Origin: Myxococcales bacterium | Lineage (GTDB): Bacteria > Myxococcota_A > Bradymonadia > Bradymonadales > GCA-2716585 | NCBI GenBank assembly: GCA_002716585.1 | Contig: PBBL01000065.1 | Location: forward strand, 1-60,850 | Direction of reading: 5' to 3' | Length of the DNA: 60,850 bases | Part shown: positions 18,119 through 27,328 of the stretch, in pieces | Layout of the letters: each line of letters opens with the position of its first letter | How positions within the stretch are numbered: the first letter of the stretch is position 1 | The notes under the pieces: generated by a model | Seen by the model: the letters and a program-made list of their open reading frames with translations, nothing else | The model's database searches: none | Told to the model about the DNA's origin: nothing | Made by a program: the position numbers and the translations under genes

Positions 18119-18145
18119 CAGGGGCGCCCGCTCCGGGCGCCCCTG
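18119..18145. terminator. Bidirectional hairpin between convergent genes
   Basis: CAGGGGCGCCCG and CGGGCGCCCCTG form a perfect 12-bp stem with a CTC loop. It lies between the stops of the convergent genes at 17334 and 18157. No clear T-run. Confidence 0.6.
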
Positions 18146-18156
18146 GCAGCCCGGCC

Positions 18157-19488
18157 TCAGCGATCATCGGGCCACGCGCGCCTCGCCACCACATCCCCGG
18201 CGGAGCCTGCGTGGCCCGATGGCGTTCTTGGCGCAGCCGACGACTTGCGCGAGAGCGCCTCCGACCAGTTGATCCGCCCCGTCCACTGCATGACCAGGAA
18301 CAGCGTGAAGATCGACAGCACCGTCACCGTCAGCCCCGTGTACCCGTCCCAGAAGTGCGCCAGCGAGAACCCGACCAGGTAGATCAGCTGCGCCAGCGCC
18401 GCCTCAATGAACGCAAACCGCGCCGACACCACCAACCTCAGGTAGGTCACCACCAGCACCATGCTCACCACGCTCGACAGCGCGAACGCGGGCACCACGT
18501 GCAGGTGATCGACCGAGTAGCCGAACAGGAGGTGGAACGCGAAGAACGCCGCGCCCAGGAACAGGTAGTTCATCGGGTGGATCTCGATCCTGCGCAGCGT
18601 CCCGAGCACGAACAGCACCAGAAAGAAGAAGAACAGCGAGATCGGCGCCGAGAACGACAGCGCCGACGCCGGCTCCCCCGGCTGAAGCCGCTGCGGCGTC
18701 GCGATCCCGACCCGGTGCCCCGTCACCACCTGCGCGAAGTCCCAGCTCAGCGTCCAGCCGTCGTCGGTTTGGGTCTTGGTCGAGGGTGACATCGCGAACG
18801 CCGGGAAGTCGATGTCGTGGAAGTCGGTCGTCAGCTTCGCGTGGAAGTCCTCCAGGTTGGCCACCCCCTGCGCTGGGACATAGGCCCAGGTGTTCATCCC
18901 GCGGCTCCGGTACCCGATCTCCACCGTCAGCTCATCGCCCGGCTGCACCGGGATCAGCACCTGGAGCCGTCCCTGCTCCGGGCTCAGGCTGTTGGCTCGC
19001 TCCTCGCCGTTGACCACGAAGCGGAAGTCGTCGTACAGCCCCTGGGAGTCGGGGAACGCGAAGGCGATCCGCAGCTCGCCCTCGTCCGCGTCGGTGTGGG
19101 TGTAGGTCCACCGACCGTTGAAGGTGACGTTGTAGAGCGAGTACCACATCAGCCCCTTGAGGCGCTGATCCAGCTCCACGTCGGCGGTGACGTGGGTCGA
19201 GCTGGGGTTCCGCGGCTGGGTCACCCGCTCCTTGACCCGCTTGCGCACCACGCGCTGGGAGTCGCCGACCTGCTCGGTGCTCACCTCGTCGCGCTCGATC
19301 ACCCGCTCGAAGGTCAATTGGGGTGCCTGCTGGGCGTGCTCGCTGCCCCACAGCTCGGCCACCTGGCCATGGAGCTGGTTGGACTGGTTGCTGGTGCGAT
19401 CGACCATGACCGCGCCAAAGATGAGCCAGGCGATCGTCACGATCGCGAACACGCCGCCGATGCCAAGGAGCCTCACGATGGGGTGCAT
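18157..19488 (-). CDS. CreD-like inner-membrane protein
   Basis: 443 residues. One N-terminal membrane segment (about 8-28), a large periplasmic domain (about 30-280), then at least five membrane segments (ISLFFFFLVLFVLGTL, YLFLGAAFFAFHLLFGY, VVSMVLVVTYL and further ones) and a short Ser/Pro/Arg tail. The N-anchor/long-loop/multi-helix plan and the HPMNYLFLGAAFF segment resemble CreD (cell-envelope integrity) proteins; sequence support is partial. It is convergent with the DUF2914 gene. GTGAGG lies about 9 bases before the ATG. Confidence 0.55.
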   Translation of the reverse strand: MHPIVRLLGIGGVFAIVTIAWLIFGAVMVDRTSNQSNQLHGQVAELWGSEHAQQAPQLTFERVIERDEVSTEQVGDSQRVVRKRVKERVTQPRNPSSTHVTADVELDQRLKGLMWYSLYNVTFNGRWTYTHTDADEGELRIAFAFPDSQGLYDDFRFVVNGEERANSLSPEQGRLQVLIPVQPGDELTVEIGYRSRGMNTWAYVPAQGVANLEDFHAKLTTDFHDIDFPAFAMSPSTKTQTDDGWTLSWDFAQVVTGHRVGIATPQRLQPGEPASALSFSAPISLFFFFLVLFVLGTLRRIEIHPMNYLFLGAAFFAFHLLFGYSVDHLHVVPAFALSSVVSMVLVVTYLRLVVSARFAFIEAALAQLIYLVGFSLAHFWDGYTGLTVTVLSIFTLFLVMQWTGRINWSEALSRKSSAAPRTPSGHAGSAGDVVARRAWPDDR

Positions 19489-19778
19489 GATAGGGCCTCA
19501 CGTCGTCTCAGGGGCGGCCCGTCTGGGGCGCCCCGTTGGGTTCAGGGTGTCGCCGCGCGCTCGCGCGGCCTGGCCCAATGTGCGCGACGGCGGTGCCGCC
19601 GCGCCGACCGCGACGTGAAGCTTGCGCGGCGTTGTTGTGCAGAAGTTGTGCAACGCCTCGAAAAACAGATCACGCCCGTGGGTGGAAACCTGAACTCAGT
19701 CGCAGTAGACTGCGCCGGTAGACTGGATCGCTCCAGGCGGGCATGCGGGGCGATCGTTTCCGAGTCAGGACACACACG

Positions 19779-21359
19779 ATGATGAACATGACCTCCAGGC
19801 TGGCGCTGGCTGCGGTCGCCGTCGCCGCGCTCGTCACAGGCTGCCTCGACGAGCAGCGGCAGGGCGCCGAGGGCGAGACCTGCCGCAGCACCTCCGACTG
19901 CGGGCCGGGGTTGATCTGCGTCGCGCGGGAGTGCACCGAGGCCCCCGCGGAGCAGCGGGTGAGCGCCCCCGACGCCTCCATCGCCGACGCCACGCGCCCG
20001 CCCGACGACCGCGACGTCCCCACCTCGGACCTGCCGCCTGGCGTGGACGCCGATCGCCCCGACGACGGCCTGCCCGACACGACCCCCCCGACGGACACCG
20101 GCGCCCCGCCCGACGTCCCCGGCCCGACCTGCGTCCCGCGCGAGAGCGACTGCCAGGACAACCAGACGGCGCGGATCTGCCGCGACGACGGCCAGGGCTA
20201 CCAGCTGCTGCGCTGCGCCAACGGCACGGTCTGCCGCGGCGGGCGCTGCGTCGAGCAGGCCCCCTGCGCCGACCTCGATGGGGACGGCGTGGAGGCCGGA
20301 CCCGGGTGCCAGGGGCAGCAGGACTGCAACGACGACAACCCCCGCGTCTTCCCCGGCGCCGCCGAGGAGTGCGACGGCTTCGACAACGACTGCGACGGCG
20401 CCGTCGACGAGAACCTGACCCGCTCCTGCCGCAACGCCTGCGGCTTCGGGGTCGAGCAGTGCGCGAACGGCGCCTGGAGCAGCTGCAGCGCCCCGCTGCC
20501 CTCCATGGAGGTGTGCAACGGCGAGGACGACGACTGCGACGGCCGCGTCGATGAAGGCGGGGTCTGCAACAACTGCTGCGAGCCCGGCTCGTGCGGCGAC
20601 GGCGCCCTGTGCGTCGAGTGCGAGTGCCGCGAGGCCCCCATCGACCAGTGCCTCTTTCAGAACCAGCCCTGCGATCCGTTCCTCGCCGGGCAGGACGGCG
20701 AGCTGCTCTGCGTCGACTTCGTCGGCGGGCGCGACGGGATCTGCCTGGGGCTGTGCAACTTCCGCGCACCCGACCCCGACGCCACCTGCCCCACCGAGGA
20801 CGCCATCTGCGCCTTCCAGATCGACGACTTCCAGGGCCTCTGCCTGGACACCTGCGACCCCGCCACCAACACCGGCTGCTTCGAGGGGCAGGGCTGCATC
20901 ACGCTTGGGAGCGGCGGCGGCTGTGTGCCCACGGGCGAGCAGGGGGTGGGCGACGTCTGCGAGGTGGACCTCGGCCCGTTCGGGCAGTGCGAGGCGGGGA
21001 CGATCTGCGTCGAGTTCGACCAGTTCCAGGGCACCTGCGAGCGCCTCTGCAGCCCGATCGCCCCGCTGGAGGGCGAGCCCTCGGCCTGCGTCGAAGACGG
21101 CACCGCGTGCTTGCCGCTGGAGGGCGGCGAGATCGGGCTGTGCTTCTCCTCGCTGGAGCTGATGACGGGCAGCTCCTGCCGCCGCTTCGATGAGGGCCGC
21201 CCCTGCAACGACAGCTCCATCTGCGCCCGCGGGGGCGGCGGCGAGTTCGTCTGTCAGCAGCTCTGTCGCCGCGACGAGGGCAACCGGGACTGCCCCGGGC
21301 GCCAGCAGTGCCGCTTCAGCGACGTCGTCCAGAGCGAGGAGCTGGGCCTCTGCCGCTGA
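19779..21359 (+). CDS. Cys-rich lipoprotein with MopE-type metal-binding motif
   Basis: 526 residues. Lipobox LVTGC (Cys22, Asp at +3), a TCRSTSDCGPGLICV Cys-rich motif, a Pro/Asp-rich linker, then the MopE-type motif at about 162-215: DLDGDGVEAG, DCNDDNPRVFPGAAEECDG, DNDCDGAVDE, with a second partial copy GEDDDCDGRVDEGG. The C-terminal half has many paired cysteines. The motif family is known from Methylococcus MopE and is common in myxobacterial surface proteins, where metal or calcium binding is presumed. Three ATGs cluster at the start; 19779 is best placed relative to AGGA. Confidence 0.78.
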   Translation: MMNMTSRLALAAVAVAALVTGCLDEQRQGAEGETCRSTSDCGPGLICVARECTEAPAEQRVSAPDASIADATRPPDDRDVPTSDLPPGVDADRPDDGLPDTTPPTDTGAPPDVPGPTCVPRESDCQDNQTARICRDDGQGYQLLRCANGTVCRGGRCVEQAPCADLDGDGVEAGPGCQGQQDCNDDNPRVFPGAAEECDGFDNDCDGAVDENLTRSCRNACGFGVEQCANGAWSSCSAPLPSMEVCNGEDDDCDGRVDEGGVCNNCCEPGSCGDGALCVECECREAPIDQCLFQNQPCDPFLAGQDGELLCVDFVGGRDGICLGLCNFRAPDPDATCPTEDAICAFQIDDFQGLCLDTCDPATNTGCFEGQGCITLGSGGGCVPTGEQGVGDVCEVDLGPFGQCEAGTICVEFDQFQGTCERLCSPIAPLEGEPSACVEDGTACLPLEGGEIGLCFSSLELMTGSSCRRFDEGRPCNDSSICARGGGGEFVCQQLCRRDEGNRDCPGRQQCRFSDVVQSEELGLCR

Positions 21360-21422
21360 TCACACCCGCCACGATGGCCCACGACGGGCCGTGACTTTGC
21401 AAACCAGGGAGGTCGTCCCACC

Positions 21423-23426
21423 GTGTCTCTCAACCCAGAGCAGCGCCAGGCCGTCGAGCACGTCCGCGGGCCGCTGTTGATCCTCGCTGGCGCTGGCAGT
21501 GGCAAGACCCGCGTGATCACGCACCGCGTCCAGTACATGATCCAGCGCGGCATCCCCCCCGAGCACATCCTCGCCGTGTCCTTCACCAACAAGGCCGCGC
21601 GCGAGATGCGCGAGCGGGTCACCCAGATGATCGGCAAGTCGCTCGCCGGGCGCGTCAACCTGTCCACCTTCCACTCCCTCGGCGTCTCGCTGCTGCGCAG
21701 CTACATCGAGGAGCTGGGCTACAGCAACCCGTTCACCATCCTCGACCCGGGCGATCAGATCGCCATCCTCCGCGAGGTGCTGGAGGATGTGCAGGGCGCC
21801 TCGCTCAAGCGCCAGGAGCTGCGCTCGGTGCAGTCGATCATCAGCCGCGCCAAGAACGAGTACTGCCAGCCGCGCGACCTCAAGGCGATGCGGTTCAACC
21901 CGATGGTCCCCTACGCCCAGAAGGCGTTCCTGCCCTACGTCAAGGCGTGCAAGGCGCTCAACGGCGTGGACTTCGACGACCTCCTCGTGTTGCCGCTGAA
22001 GCTGTTCCACAACAACCCCGACATCCTCCACGAGGTCCGCGGCCGCTACCGCTACATCATGGTGGACGAGTACCAGGACACCAACGCGGTGCAGCTCCTG
22101 CTGCTGCGGGTCATGGGGGCGCCGCGCAACAACGTCTGCGTCGTGGGCGATGACGATCAGTCGATCTACGCCTTCCGCGGCGCGGTCTTCAAGAATATCC
22201 TGGAGTTCGAGCGCCACTTCTCCGGGGCGCGCGTCATCAAGCTGGAGCAGAACTACCGCTCCACGAGCCGGATCCTGAGCGCGGCCAACGCCGTCATCCG
22301 CAACAACAAGCACCGGCGCAAGAAGACGCTCTGGAGCGCCCTCGGCTCGGGCGACCAGCTGCGCTTCGTGGAGCTGGAGGACGAGCAGGAGGAGGCGTCG
22401 TTCATCGCCGGGGACATCCTCCGTGAGCGCCTCAGCCGCAAGCGCCCCTGGCGCGACTTCGCGATCCTGTTCCGCACCGCCACCCTGAGCCGCCACCTCG
22501 AAGAGGCGCTCCAGGACGAGCAGATCCCCTACCGCCTCCAGGGCGGCACCGAGTTCTTCGACCGCCGCGAGGTCAAGGACCTGGCCGCCTACCTGCGGGT
22601 GCTCATCAACCCGGCGGACGAGATCGGGCTGCGCCGCAGCCTCAACATCCCGTCGCGCGGCCTCGGCCACACCACCCTGGGGCGCCTCAGCGAGTTCGCC
22701 GAGGAGCAGAAGATCCCGCTGTACCAGGCGTTGGTGCGCGCGCGCGAGGTCGAGGGGGTCGGCCCGAAGCAGCGGCAGTCGATCGAGGGCTACCTGGACC
22801 TGATCCGAGACTTCCGCCAGCGCTTCCAGGCCAAGCGCATGGATCTGGCCTTTGAGGAGCTGCTCCAGCAGCTCGATTACCGGGCCTGGATGACCCGCGG
22901 GGAGAAGTCGGAGAAGGTGACCCGGATCCGGTTGCAGCACATCGATGAAATTGTTTCATCGCTGGCGTCCTTTCAAGACAGGGGCGGCAGCCTGGATGGG
23001 TACGTCTCTCGGCTGTCGCTGCGTGACGCCCCTCGGGAGAAGAACGACGAGGAGGAGGACGAGGTCACGCTGATGACCCTCCACGCCAGCAAGGGGCTGG
23101 AGTTCCCGTGCGTGTACATGGTCGGCTTCGAGGAGGAGCTGCTGCCACACGCCCGGAGCATGGAGGTCGGCGCCGATGGAGACCTTGAAGAGGAGCGGCG
23201 GTTGGCGTATGTGGGCATCACCCGGGCGCGCGAGCGGCTGGTGATGACGTCGTCGCACTACCGCGGCCGTGGCCACGCGCGCAAGCGACGGAACCCGAGC
23301 CGGTTCCTGCACGAGATCCCGGATGAGGTGATTCGGGTCAGCCGCCACGGCGAGCCTGACGAGGTCGAAGACGACAAGAGCACAGGGCGGGAGTTCCTCA
23401 AGCTCATCCACGCCGCCCTTGAGTGA
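21423..23426 (+). CDS. rep: Rep/UvrD-family ATP-dependent 3'-5' DNA helicase
   Basis: Superfamily 1A helicase of 667 residues, the length of E. coli Rep (673). All motifs are present: Q motif LNPEQRQAV, Walker A GAGSGKT, Ia FTNKAARE, II VDEYQDTN, III GDDDQSIYAFRGA, IV LEQNYRS, V LMTLHASKGLEFPCVYMVG, VI EEERRLAYVGITRARERL. GDDDQSIY, MTLHASKGLEFP and FLHEIPDEVI resemble Rep more than UvrD or PcrA. The role is unwinding ahead of replication forks and clearing bound proteins. Start is GTG at 21423, preceded by GGGAGG. The subfamily name is less certain than the family. Confidence 0.9.
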   Translation: MSLNPEQRQAVEHVRGPLLILAGAGSGKTRVITHRVQYMIQRGIPPEHILAVSFTNKAAREMRERVTQMIGKSLAGRVNLSTFHSLGVSLLRSYIEELGYSNPFTILDPGDQIAILREVLEDVQGASLKRQELRSVQSIISRAKNEYCQPRDLKAMRFNPMVPYAQKAFLPYVKACKALNGVDFDDLLVLPLKLFHNNPDILHEVRGRYRYIMVDEYQDTNAVQLLLLRVMGAPRNNVCVVGDDDQSIYAFRGAVFKNILEFERHFSGARVIKLEQNYRSTSRILSAANAVIRNNKHRRKKTLWSALGSGDQLRFVELEDEQEEASFIAGDILRERLSRKRPWRDFAILFRTATLSRHLEEALQDEQIPYRLQGGTEFFDRREVKDLAAYLRVLINPADEIGLRRSLNIPSRGLGHTTLGRLSEFAEEQKIPLYQALVRAREVEGVGPKQRQSIEGYLDLIRDFRQRFQAKRMDLAFEELLQQLDYRAWMTRGEKSEKVTRIRLQHIDEIVSSLASFQDRGGSLDGYVSRLSLRDAPREKNDEEEDEVTLMTLHASKGLEFPCVYMVGFEEELLPHARSMEVGADGDLEEERRLAYVGITRARERLVMTSSHYRGRGHARKRRNPSRFLHEIPDEVIRVSRHGEPDEVEDDKSTGREFLKLIHAALE

Positions 23427-23472
23427 ACCCGCGCGCCAGAAGCGGCGCGCTCTGGACAGGTGGACGTCCACC

Positions 23473-24243
23473 ATGAATCGACGCAGCTTCCTCAAGCTCC
23501 TGGCCGCGCAGACCGCCGCGGGCAGCCTCTGCGCCTCGGCGCCCGCCTGGGCGATCGGCCCGAGCAGCCGCCTGGACATCGCGCTGCTCAAGTACCCGGG
23601 CAACTGGAACCCGCGGCCCAACGGGCTGCGCAAGATGCTCCAGGAGGTTGAGAAGCGCACCAGCATCGCGGTCGCGACCCGCTCGGTGCACGTGGATCCG
23701 AACAACCGCGAGCAGCTCCTGGAGCACCCGCTCATGTTCTGGGCGGGCGACGCCGCCGCACCCGAGCTGAGCGCGCAGGAGGTGGACAACCTGCGCGTCT
23801 ACCTCAAGGCCGGGGGCACCCTGGTGATCGACGACGCCTCCAGCGACCGCCGCGGCGCCTTCGAGCGCTCGGCGCGCGCGCAGCTGCGCCGGATCCTGCC
23901 GAACACCCCGATCCAGGGGGTGCCGCGCAGCCACGTCCTCTACAAGAGCTTCTACCTGATCCCCGAGCCGGTCGGGCGGGTGGCCAACGCCCGTACGATG
24001 GACGGCATGTTCAACGACGACCGCGCCATGGTCCTGATCAGCTCCAACGACCTGCTCGGGGCCTGGTCGCGCGACAGCCTCGGGCGCTACGAGTTCGACG
24101 TCTTCCCGGGCGGGGATCGGCAGCGGGAGATGTCCTTTCGGCTCGGGATCAACATCGTGATGTACTCGCTGTGCCTCAATTACAAGGAGGATCAGGTGCA
24201 CGTGCCGTTCATCCTCAAGCGCCGTAAGTGGAAGGTGGACTGA
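23473..24243 (+). CDS. Tat-exported DUF4159-domain protein
   Basis: 256 residues. A clear twin-arginine signal (MNRRSFLKLLAAQTAAG ... APAWA) precedes a DUF4159-like domain: LKYPGNWNPRP, LMFWAGDAAAPELSAQEV, YLKAGGTLVIDDA, SFYLIPEPVGR and the C-terminal YSLCLNYKEDQVH. The upstream in-frame Met would bury the Tat signal, so the ATG at 23473 is chosen. Its stop TGA overlaps the ATG of the next gene by one base (TGATG), indicating translational coupling. DUF4159 proteins usually occur beside MoxR/DUF58/vWA genes; here only the vWA-type partner is present. Confidence 0.83.
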   Translation: MNRRSFLKLLAAQTAAGSLCASAPAWAIGPSSRLDIALLKYPGNWNPRPNGLRKMLQEVEKRTSIAVATRSVHVDPNNREQLLEHPLMFWAGDAAAPELSAQEVDNLRVYLKAGGTLVIDDASSDRRGAFERSARAQLRRILPNTPIQGVPRSHVLYKSFYLIPEPVGRVANARTMDGMFNDDRAMVLISSNDLLGAWSRDSLGRYEFDVFPGGDRQREMSFRLGINIVMYSLCLNYKEDQVHVPFILKRRKWKVD

Positions 24244-26591
24244 TGTGGCCTGATCTGGGCGAGTACAACGAGTGGTCGCTGCTCTTCCTCGGGGGGTGGG
24301 GCCCCGGGGTGTTGACCGTGCTGGTGATCCTCGGGCTCCTGGTCTTCGGGCTCTCCTGGTACGACCTGCGCGACATGCGCCCCCACCGCCGCTGGACGCT
24401 GGTCGCGCTCCGGGTGGCGGTCTACCTGATCGCGGTGGCGCTGCTGCTGGAGCCCGCGCTGGAGCTCAAGAACGTCACCAAGGTCAAGAACCACATCGCC
24501 GTCCTGGTCGACAGCAGCCTGTCGCAGACCCTCAAGGTCGGCGACGGCGAGACGCGCCGCATCGACCGGGCGACGACCTTCGTCCGCGAGGAGCTCAAGG
24601 AGCTGCTCACGACCCCCAACGACGACCACATCTTCGACGTCTACACCTTCGACTCCGAGCTGACCCCGAGCAGCTACGAGGAGGTCGGCCGCGGCGTCGA
24701 GCCGCGCGGCGACGCCACCCGGACCATCGAGGCGATCGAGGAGGTGGCCAACCGCGTCGGGCGCCGCGACCTGGGCGGGTTCGTCCTCCTCTCGGACGGG
24801 ATCGACAGCGGCCTGCTCGGTGGCCGGGTGCGCCGCGGGGAGCTGATCGACCGGGAGACCAGCGCCTTCCTGGAGCGCCTCGACGTCCCGATCCACGCGC
24901 TGGCGACCGCCAGCAGCGAGGGGCTCAAGGACCTCTCGGTCGAGTCGGTGCAGTACGACGACTTCGCCTTCGTGCGCAACAGCATCACCATCGACGTCAC
25001 GCTGCGCGTCGTGGGCTTCGAGCCGCGCCGGATCCCGGTCGTCCTCAAGCGCGAGGGGCAGCTGCTCCAGACCCGCGAGGTCGAGGTCGGCCCCGACAAC
25101 ACCGAGTACCGGGTCACGTTCGAGTTCGTGCCGCAGCAGATCGGCAAGGAGATCTACACCGTCTCCACGCCCCACTACGAGAACGAGGCGCTCACCGAGA
25201 ACAACCGCAAGGACTTCGTCCTCAAGGTGATCCGCGACAAGATCCGCGCCCTCCAGGTGGTCGGACGCCCGAGCTGGGACGAGCGCTTCCTCAGGCAGCT
25301 CCTCAAGCAGAACCCGAACGTCGATCTGATCAGCTTCTTCATCCTCCGCACCGCCGAGAACGCCCAGGTCGTGCCGACCAACGAGCTGAGCCTGATCCCG
25401 TTCCCGACGCGCGAGCTGTTCGAGGAGGAGCTGGGCAGCTTCGACATCGTCATCTTCCAGAACTTCAACTTCCGCCCCTACGGCATGAGCCAGTACCTGC
25501 GGCGGATCGCCGATTACGTCCGCGACGGCGGCGGGTTCGTGATGATCGGCGGGGAGCTGTCGTTCACGAGCGGCGGCTACGCCGGGACGCCGCTGTCGGA
25601 CATCCTGCCGGTGATGCTGCCGCCGCCGGGCAACCGGGACGCGCTGCTCAGCGAGCAGGAGTACAACCTGGAGTTGACCGACGCCGGGATGCGCCACCCG
25701 ATCACGCAGCTGGCGTTCGAGCCTGCGCTCAACCGGGAGCTGTGGGCCAAGCTGCCGCCGCTGGAGGGGACGAACCTGGTGTTCGGCGCCAAGCCGGGCG
25801 CGACCGTCCTGGGCTACCACCCGAAGCTGCGCAGCAACGGCGGCCCGCTGCCCGTGGTGACGGTCGGCGAGGCGGAGAAGGGGCGGGTGATGGCGGTGAC
25901 GACCGACTCGACCTGGAAGTGGAGCTTCCACGCGTTTGGCCGCGGCGGCACGAGCCGCCCCTACCACGCCTTCTGGAACTCGGCGATCCGCTGGCTCATC
26001 AAGGATCCTGAGCTGAAGCTGCTCCAGGTCAAGGCCGATCAGACCGTCCTGCCGCCCGGCGGCAAGGTGGGGGTGAGCGCGCGGGTGGTGCGCGCCGATT
26101 ACGCCCCGGCGGAGGGGGTCAAGGGGACGCTGGAGGTGCTCTACCGGCCGCTGTCGGCGCTGGACGGCCCGGCGGGGGTGGCGACCGAGCCGAAGGTGCT
26201 CCAGGCGCTGGAGTTCACCACCGACGCCCAGGGCCGCGCCGACGTCACCCTGCCCGCCGACGAGCCCGGCGCCTACACCGTCCGCGCCTCGGCTCGGACG
26301 GAGTCGGGCAACCTCGTCGATGAGGACATCTTCCTGGTCACCCTCGACAGCCAGGAGCTGCGCTCGATCGAACCCCGCGAGCCGCTGCTCAAGCAGCTCG
26401 CCGAGGTCACCCAGGGCACCTACGAGCGGGTCGAGGACGCCGACGACGGCTTTCAGTTCAAGGAGCCGCGGGTCGTCCGCATCAACCGCCGCAAGGTGAT
26501 CGACGTCTGGGACACCCTCTACGTCCTGTTGATCATCTGCAGCCTGCTCGGCAGCGAGTGGATGCTCCGCCGCCGCTGGGGCCGCCTGTGA
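24243..26591 (+). CDS. Membrane protein with vWA-like and glutamine-amidotransferase-like domains
   Basis: 782 residues. Two N-terminal membrane segments (about 15-38 and 54-73), a vWA-like region with an imperfect MIDAS (AVLVDSSLSQT near 89, FVLLSDGID near 180), an Ig-like middle (about 230-320), then a class I glutamine amidotransferase-like fold (about 337-460: LQVVGRPSWDERF, DIVIFQNFNF, YVRDGGGFVMIGG), which lacks an obvious catalytic Cys, and a C-terminal membrane helix (LYVLLIICSLLGSEWML). This layout is typical of periplasm-facing partners of DUF4159/DUF58/MoxR clusters. It is coupled to the genes on both sides by one- to four-base overlaps. Confidence 0.78.
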   Translation: MWPDLGEYNEWSLLFLGGWGPGVLTVLVILGLLVFGLSWYDLRDMRPHRRWTLVALRVAVYLIAVALLLEPALELKNVTKVKNHIAVLVDSSLSQTLKVGDGETRRIDRATTFVREELKELLTTPNDDHIFDVYTFDSELTPSSYEEVGRGVEPRGDATRTIEAIEEVANRVGRRDLGGFVLLSDGIDSGLLGGRVRRGELIDRETSAFLERLDVPIHALATASSEGLKDLSVESVQYDDFAFVRNSITIDVTLRVVGFEPRRIPVVLKREGQLLQTREVEVGPDNTEYRVTFEFVPQQIGKEIYTVSTPHYENEALTENNRKDFVLKVIRDKIRALQVVGRPSWDERFLRQLLKQNPNVDLISFFILRTAENAQVVPTNELSLIPFPTRELFEEELGSFDIVIFQNFNFRPYGMSQYLRRIADYVRDGGGFVMIGGELSFTSGGYAGTPLSDILPVMLPPPGNRDALLSEQEYNLELTDAGMRHPITQLAFEPALNRELWAKLPPLEGTNLVFGAKPGATVLGYHPKLRSNGGPLPVVTVGEAEKGRVMAVTTDSTWKWSFHAFGRGGTSRPYHAFWNSAIRWLIKDPELKLLQVKADQTVLPPGGKVGVSARVVRADYAPAEGVKGTLEVLYRPLSALDGPAGVATEPKVLQALEFTTDAQGRADVTLPADEPGAYTVRASARTESGNLVDEDIFLVTLDSQELRSIEPREPLLKQLAEVTQGTYERVEDADDGFQFKEPRVVRINRRKVIDVWDTLYVLLIICSLLGSEWMLRRRWGRL

Positions 26592-27325
26592 GCCTCCCGG
26601 ATGACCCCGGGGCCGCCCCGACCCCATCGAGCCTCCCCACCGCCTCGCCGACCTCCAACGCCTCCAGCGGCCTCCTGGGCCGCCGCAGCCCCCATCAACC
26701 GCCCGTCGGCCTCGTGCTCGCCGGGGGGCGCTCCTCGCGCTTCGGCTCCGAGAAGGCGCTCCACCGCTGGCGTGGAGCGCCGCTGATCCAACACGTGCTG
26801 GAGGCGCTCGACGAGGGCGTCGCGCCGTCCGCGCTGCTCGTCGCGGTCGGCGTACTGGAGGACCACCCCCTGCTCATCGAAGCGCTCCAGACCGATCCCC
26901 GCGCCGACCGGCTCCGCCCGCTGCCCGATCCGCCCGACATCCAGGGGCCGCTCGCGGGGCTCGCCGCGGGGCTCCGGGCCGCCCATGGCCACAGCGACCT
27001 GGTCATGGCCTGCGCCTGCGACATGCCCGCGCTGACGCCGCGGCTGCTCGCGGGCCTGCTGAAGATCGCGCGTATGACGTCAGCGCCAGCGGTGGCGCCG
27101 CGGGTCGCGGGGCGCTTTGAGCCGCTGTGCGCGCTCTACCGGCCCGCCGGTTGCCTGGACGCCCTGGAGCGCTACGCGCAGACCGGGCGCCGGTCGCTCC
27201 AGGGGTTGCTGGAGGCGCTGCCCGGGGTGCGTGTGGTGGACGAGGAGGAGCTGTCGGCGATGGAGCCGGGGTGGCGGGGGGCGCTCGCCAACATCAACCG
27301 GCTGGACGATCTGGAGCGGCTGTGA
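26588..27325 (+). CDS. mobA: Molybdenum cofactor guanylyltransferase
   Basis: Transfers GMP from GTP to molybdopterin to make the MGD cofactor, in the cytoplasm. 245 residues with MobA signatures: VLAGGRSSRFGSEKAL (nucleotide loop), DIQGPLAGLAAGL, ACACDMPALTP and FEPLCALYRP. It begins with GTG at 26588, whose last two bases are part of the TGA of the upstream gene (GTGA overlap). A start further upstream would lie inside that gene. An N-terminal extension of ~35 Pro/Ser-rich residues precedes the fold. It is convergent with the MBL-fold gene, only 3 bases apart. Confidence 0.87.
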   Translation: MSLPDDPGAAPTPSSLPTASPTSNASSGLLGRRSPHQPPVGLVLAGGRSSRFGSEKALHRWRGAPLIQHVLEALDEGVAPSALLVAVGVLEDHPLLIEALQTDPRADRLRPLPDPPDIQGPLAGLAAGLRAAHGHSDLVMACACDMPALTPRLLAGLLKIARMTSAPAVAPRVAGRFEPLCALYRPAGCLDALERYAQTGRRSLQGLLEALPGVRVVDEEELSAMEPGWRGALANINRLDDLERL

Positions 27326-27328
27326 GGG

